Positions 62,790-64,000 of a stretch of DNA of 64,000 bases are shown here, in pieces. The notes beneath the pieces are model-generated. The model worked only from the letters and a program-made list of their open reading frames with translations, was not told the DNA's origin and did not search any database. The stretch spans positions 7,688,001 to 7,752,000 of the forward strand of contig CM082589.2 in NCBI GenBank assembly GCA_040954595.2, written 5' to 3'. The translations under genes and the position numbers were made by a program. Within the stretch, counting starts at the first letter, position 1; every line of letters begins with the position of its first letter. This stretch comes from Balanoglossus misakiensis. Lineage: Eukaryota > Hemichordata.

Positions 62790-63740
62790 ATGGCCGATGC
62801 TTTTCAGCTTAATGCAGACTATTACCGCGTACCTGGTGAATACACATACGATGGTGTATATTATTGCCATTATGTCAGAAAGGACATTCTTGAAAATCCA
62901 GAACTTGTGCAAGTCAAGCCAGATGATTGCTTTGTGGTTTCGTATCCTAAATCAGGTAAGTTTTAATGAAATGACCTTGAGAATTATGAACTAGGTCAAA
63001 GAGTCATTTCGAACGGCACCTCGGGTTCTAAGTTATCGTGTGTTTTCTACTCATGGCCGTAGAACTCATAGGGATATATCGAGCAACATGGTTGGGTCAC
63101 AACTTTGCAAAACTGTACCAACGGGGCCAAAATTGAAAGCAACCCTGAAAAGGAACAGAGCACAACAGAGCCAGACACGTCAAAGTTTCGGTCAAAACGA
63201 ACGAGAACATGCTGACACTAAACATGAAATCTAGCAAGATATTCAACAACGAGGTACCTTCATGAAAAAACTGACCTTTGACCAGTGGGTAATTTAGACA
63301 TCATGTCTGATTATTATCGCTGCCCTTTTTCCATTAATTATGTTTGATAACAGACAGTGCTTATATTAATGTACATGTGTATATGTAGTGAATGAACGTT
63401 TAACTATACACAACTTCAATCCCACTTGTATGATATCAGAGTAAAAACTGGCCCAAAATGAATAAATGGTAGAGAACGATTATTCATTTTGGCGAGTTTT
63501 TTAACTTTTGTGAAACGTGAATCTTTTATAGAAATCATCAAAAAGCATTCATTTGCAGTTTAAGGAAAGTGACTTGAGAGTAATATTTTCTTTTTGTCTT
63601 GTTTCACGAAACACAGGAACAACATGGACACTGGAATTGACACAGTTGATTATGAATCAAGGGGACACTTCTTTCTCAGAGGCTTGCCACCATTTTGACC
63701 GGATACCCTTCATTGAATACAAAAACCCAATTAACCCTCA
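62790..63740 (+). CDS. Cytosolic-type sulfotransferase, 5' part (runs off the window)
   Basis: Exon 1 is 62790-62955 and exon 2 is 63617-63740 (GT-AG intron, phase 1). The next exon lies beyond the edge or was not found before 64000. The motif YPKSGTTW, the 5'-phosphosulfate loop that binds PAPS in cytosolic sulfotransferases (SULT family), is split by the intron after YPKS. It is followed by TLELTQLIMNQGD and IPFIEY. The N-terminus (YTYDGVYYCHYVRKDILENP, then FVVSYPKS) fits the family. These enzymes move sulfate from PAPS to hydroxyl or amine groups of small molecules. The start at 62790 (AACATGG) is preferred to 62778. About 96 of an expected 280-300 residues are visible. Confidence 0.85.
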
Positions 63741-64000
63741 GTACGTGACTCAGTTACATTCAAATATTAGCCAAACTATACCAGTCAGTAATTGGAGCAT
63801 GTAAAGACCACACGTTCTTTGCTTTCCCCATTCGCCATTGAAAAATCCACAAGAATTTGCCTAGAGCAGTGCAGCGAATATCTGCCGGGAAGAATGACTC
63901 CAACTGCCCTCAGTGGCCACTTCTATATAGCGGCCACTTTGTTACAGTCCATGTACATTAATAGACCAGTCTGTTAGAGGCCATCTGTCTATAAAGGCCT

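Overview
The window is eukaryotic, intron-rich, AT-rich animal DNA with no prokaryotic features. Link (hyaluronan-binding) domains, a DZIP3-type HEPN domain joined to NACHT, a cytosolic-type sulfotransferase, many foldback MITEs and recent tandem duplication together suggest an invertebrate deuterostome, most likely a cephalochordate (amphioxus). The organism is inferred from family distribution, not read directly.

Two segmental tandem duplications fill nearly all of it. Duplication I pairs about 1-17130 with about 18259-35800 (roughly 18 kb units). Each unit holds, in order, a 3.8 kb block of nested foldback elements, a diverged array of about 0.8-1 kb monomers with CAGA-type microsatellites, and one 11-exon gene on the + strand. 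That gene encodes a secreted proteinase K-like serine protease: signal peptide, I9 propeptide, S8 catalytic domain, two Link domains and, in copy B only, a Cys-rich tail. Copy A (10672-16753) meets a stop codon just after the second Link domain; copy B (29328-35526) is complete.

Duplication II pairs about 36223-48498 with about 48499-60670 (roughly 12.3 kb units). Each unit holds a two-exon HEPN/coiled-coil/NACHT gene on the + strand. Its LRR-like C-terminal part lies in a shifted frame in both copies. Downstream and convergent on the - strand is a small four-exon gene, reconstructed here from splice sites, that encodes a 77-residue secreted peptide with six cysteines. Between the two peptide copies the cysteines and gene structure are unchanged, but 30 of 77 residues differ against about 8 silent codon changes, while the surrounding introns stay similar. 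This is the most striking signal in the window.

The last 3.4 kb (60670-64000) is outside the duplications. It holds a 440-bp MITE that splits a possible reading frame, and the first two coding exons of a sulfotransferase gene that runs off the right edge.
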